A DNA stretch of 64,000 nucleotides, from positions 129,371,547 to 129,435,546 of the forward strand of contig CM054116.1 of the NCBI GenBank assembly GCA_028673005.1. Direction: 5' to 3'. Both the position numbers and the translations under genes were made by a program. The stretch is from Tanypteryx hageni (Eukaryota; Arthropoda; Insecta; Odonata; Petaluridae). How positions within the stretch are numbered: position 1 is the first letter of the stretch; every line of letters starts with the position of its first letter. This document shows positions 61,562-64,000 of the stretch, piece after piece. Below the pieces are notes generated by a model. The model was not told the origin of the DNA. It ran no database searches and worked only from the letters and a program-made list of their open reading frames with translations.

Positions 61562-61734
61562 ATATTTTGAAAAGCCTGAAATTACATTGTAAAAAATTAT
61601 AGTAGTAATAATTGGATTCAAAATTTTATATTATGTCTAACAATTCTTATAATTCCATAGATCATAGAGCCAAGAAAAATAAGACGTATTCATTACTCTA
61701 TGGCATTGAGCGTGCTTATTAACTAACAGTCGAC

Positions 61735-61960
61735 GCCGGTGGAGTAGTGGTTGAAATACTCGTCAATGGTTTCTAGTATTGCGGCTTCGATTCTCGGCCG
61801 AGACGATGATATTTTACGGCTAAAAAATATATGAAAATTATTCCTTCGGCGAGGAAGTGAAACCGTCGATACCGTGTATTGTAGGATGTCGGCGCAATTC
61901 AAAAAACCCCTTTTTATATGGGACATTAGGCAGCTAAGCCCTTGCAAATTACCCTCTCTC
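61735..61960 (+). repeat. tRNA-derived SINE
   Basis: GGTGGAGTAGTGGTTGAAAT matches an A box with D-arm context. GGCTTCGATTCTCGG, about 35 nt further, matches a B box. A non-tRNA body follows (GACGATGATATTTTACGGC to AACCCCTTTTTA). The direction is plus. Confidence 0.6.
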
Positions 61961-62194
61961 CTAGGGGGAAGGGGAGTATGACCGATGCTAACGTAAGATT
62001 TTTTATCTAAGAAATTATTTTGCTTTTTACATGCGATTTACCTGTCATGGCAGCTCGTCCACAGCATGCTTCCACCTGCTCGTTACCCACGTTTCGCCCG
62101 ACATTAGAATCCTTTTCGCCGTATTTAACTAATTTTTCGGTAAACATAACTTTACCTTGTTTAATCTGATAGATTTATCCTCATTGTGATTTAA

Positions 62195-62793
62195 CCCTGA
62201 CTTACTAGCCATTCGTCTGGCAGACGACTGCCAAAACAAATATACTCCCCCTACTCCATATTTTGAGTTTGGCTTTTTTGTAGCATTATTTTAGCTTGTG
62301 TTCTTCTAGTGTGACTGTTTACACAAGGGATTATTTTCTTTGATTTTGTGCTGCACAACTGAGGTCGCCTCACAGACGAATGGTTAGCCTTAACGTTACT
62401 TGGTGATCCTAAAATTAAGTCAAACTCTTAAGTCGATGATCGCTAATGTTCTGCAAATAGAGCTGCCTCAAGAGAGCCAGAATAAGGGTGAACTGAGTAA
62501 ACGTTCGATTTGTGCATTTTGTCCTATGAAGAGGAGAATTACAAGATTTCACTGAAGTCTATGTTCAAGTGCTATTTGTGGAGAGCATAATGGAAAGATG
62601 TTTGGAATGCTGTGATAAAATTTAATACAGTATTATATGTTTAAATGTACCAGAGAGTGCTGAAATGTTGTTAAGTATTTAAAAAATTTAAGTGTATCTC
62701 TTTCATCTTCTATTAAAAAATATTAGTATGAGGTAGTCTGTTAGACGAATAGTTAGTAATCCCGTTTGTCAAAGGAAGGTTAGTAACATAGGG
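62195..62793. mobile_element. piggyBac-like MITE, 599 bp
   Basis: TTAA lies on both sides (62191-62194, 62794-62797). The ends are CCCTGACTTACTAGCC and the complement of CCCTATGTTACTAACC, 13 of 16 matching. Subterminal words repeat: GCCATTCGTCTGGCAGACGA at the left, AGACGAATGGTTAG near 62374 and AGACGAATAGTTAGTAA near 62743. There is no transposase frame. Confidence 0.72.
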
Positions 62794-62797
62794 TTAA

Positions 62798-63461
62798 AGA
62801 GCATTAAAATGCATTGCAATGCTACAAGAAGGCATTAGAAAGTATTGCCATGCATAACTATGAATGTTCTAATTTTTATTAAAAAGGGGAATAGGTACAA
62901 CGAAGGGGGAGAGGGTCATCCAAATGCTAACGGTTGCTGGCATGGAGGGACGTGGGGGTCAAAAATAACTAAACATTTGCTGTCGTCGGGCCGTCCCTAG
63001 GGGAGTGCGAGGCCCGAGGTGATCAGCATTTGTGGGGCCCCTCAACAATCTAATATCATCAAGGTATAATTTGCGGGCGAACAATAATTGTAAAACATAT
63101 TGTATATATTAAATATGTATATTTTATTGTATAATATAAATATACATATATTTCCTAATGTGCTTTGTTATATGGGGAATCGCTTCTGGAGTTCAAGAAC
63201 AAAAACAAGTCCTTCATTAAGAATACCGACAATAATTTGATATTTTACACCTGATTCATAATGATCTTTGCTCATTATTCTGTCGCAAATGGCTCTGAAA
63301 ATCTACATTTATGCCTACAATTTGGATATGAACATAAACATAAAGAAATCTCAAATGAATGGTACCATACAATAATTGAGGTCAACTCAATACTATAATA
63401 CGTAGAATAAAAACTCACTGTTTATTGCTCTGCCTACTTTCAGAAATTCAACTTTTTATAC
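62798..63461. other. Unannotated intronic DNA
   Basis: TCGGGCCGTCCCTAGG near 62986 resembles an inverted M1 terminus, but the following sequence does not align with M1. The rest is AT-rich. Confidence 0.35.
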
Positions 63462-63782
63462 CAGGGGTCGGCAACTTTTTGTGCATGGCGGGCCACATTC
63501 GTAATATAAATGCTTCGGAGGGCCGCATTGAAGATCAAGAGTACTTCGGCGGGCCGGACGAGTGTTTATATCCAAAATTTTCCGGAGATTCTGTGGTCTC
63601 ATATTAGTTAAAATCACATCTGAATAATTTACCAGCGTTAAATATTCATCAGAAAAGATGTTGAGACCAAAATTTTACTGAAAAAATACGAAATTTTCTG
63701 TTAAATTGTACCGATCACTTTTTCATTATGGCTTCGCAGGCCGCATAAAGCGCTCTCGGGAGCCGTATGTTGCCGACCCCTA
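63462..63782. mobile_element. hAT MITE, 321 bp
   Basis: It starts CAGGGGTCGGCAAC and ends GTTGCCGACCCCTA, inverted with one mismatch at the last base. The flanks TTTTATAC and TCGTATAC match at 6 of 8. GGCGGGCCACATTCG and GGAGGGCCGCAT subterminal words are typical of hAT MITEs with this terminus. It has no coding capacity. Confidence 0.85.
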
Positions 63783-64000
63783 TCGTATACTTTCTTGCAG
63801 TAAATTCTGCCATCGGATCATTGTAATCCAAATCTTAGGCTATTTATCTCTCGATAGCCATCATAGCCAATCCACTCAATCTCTCTTGGAGCATTGCTCT
63901 CCTAAGATAGTTTTTTATTATTTTAAATTTCAAAAAACTACGCATATTTATAATTATGTATTTAAATGATGTACATTTATAGTGAGAAATTACATGATTT

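Larger units (their letters stand above)
58343..64000 (+). other. Probable junctophilin intron (continues past window)
   Basis: No exon encoding the next expected segment (a further Y-x-G-x-W MORN unit) was found downstream. The interval carries inserted repeats listed separately, a TA run at about 58548-58561, and GC-richer DNA at about 60440-60920. Confidence 0.6.

Noticed and set aside
62986..63060. Fourth copy of MITE M1
   Set aside because: Only the terminal CGGGCCGTCCCT word matches; the interior does not align in either orientation.

Overview
The window looks like a repeat-dense, AT-rich stretch of an animal genome, most likely an arthropod. The evidence is one spliced exon with canonical acceptor and donor signals encoding a junctophilin-type MORN segment, two decayed non-LTR retrotransposons of a type common in arthropods, tRNA-derived SINE heads, and remnants of hAT, pogo/Tigger and piggyBac-like DNA transposons. 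There are no operons, bacterial signals or CRISPR arrays. Most long open frames are by-products of polypurine/polypyrimidine tracts or lie inside transposon remnants.

Layout. 1-13 kb: mostly unannotated AT-rich DNA with pyrimidine- or purine-rich tracts, two small hAT-type MITEs (1534-1689, 2510-2808), a dispersed repeat (10730-11145) and a satellite-bearing repeat (12561-13222). 13-21 kb: a GA microsatellite, a SINE-like head, a 543-bp element with long inverted ends (15362-15904), a Tigger relic (to 17639) and a complete hAT remnant (18983-20753) containing a nested MITE. 21-34 kb: a 41-bp VNTR, a CT-rich 12-bp minisatellite with a 217-bp higher-order period, and several dispersed repeats that recur elsewhere in the window, some inverted.

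34-36 kb: an 816-bp element (34646-35461) with a perfect 10-bp target duplication, carrying a hammerhead-like motif and five hairpins with a nearly constant 26-27-nt loop. A diverged relative with 37-38-bp inverted ends lies at 49364-50171 and has the hammerhead-like motif and two more hairpins. I do not recognise this family; it is the best candidate here for something undescribed.

36-58 kb: LINE relics in opposite orientations (39770-41515 minus, 43080-45200 plus), the plus copy split by a hAT MITE with a perfect target duplication; a BED/hAT-C deletion derivative (48278-48586); a hAT element with a nested piggyBac-like element (50755-52731); and a complete 2.27-kb hAT with a decayed transposase (53357-55622).

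58-64 kb: the only convincing host coding sequence is a 212-bp junctophilin exon on the plus strand (58125-58336). Everything after it to the window end is probably intron, holding a SINE, a piggyBac-like MITE and a hAT MITE. Neither neighbouring exon was found, so much of the window may be intronic to this gene. All identities rest on pattern recognition; no search was run.
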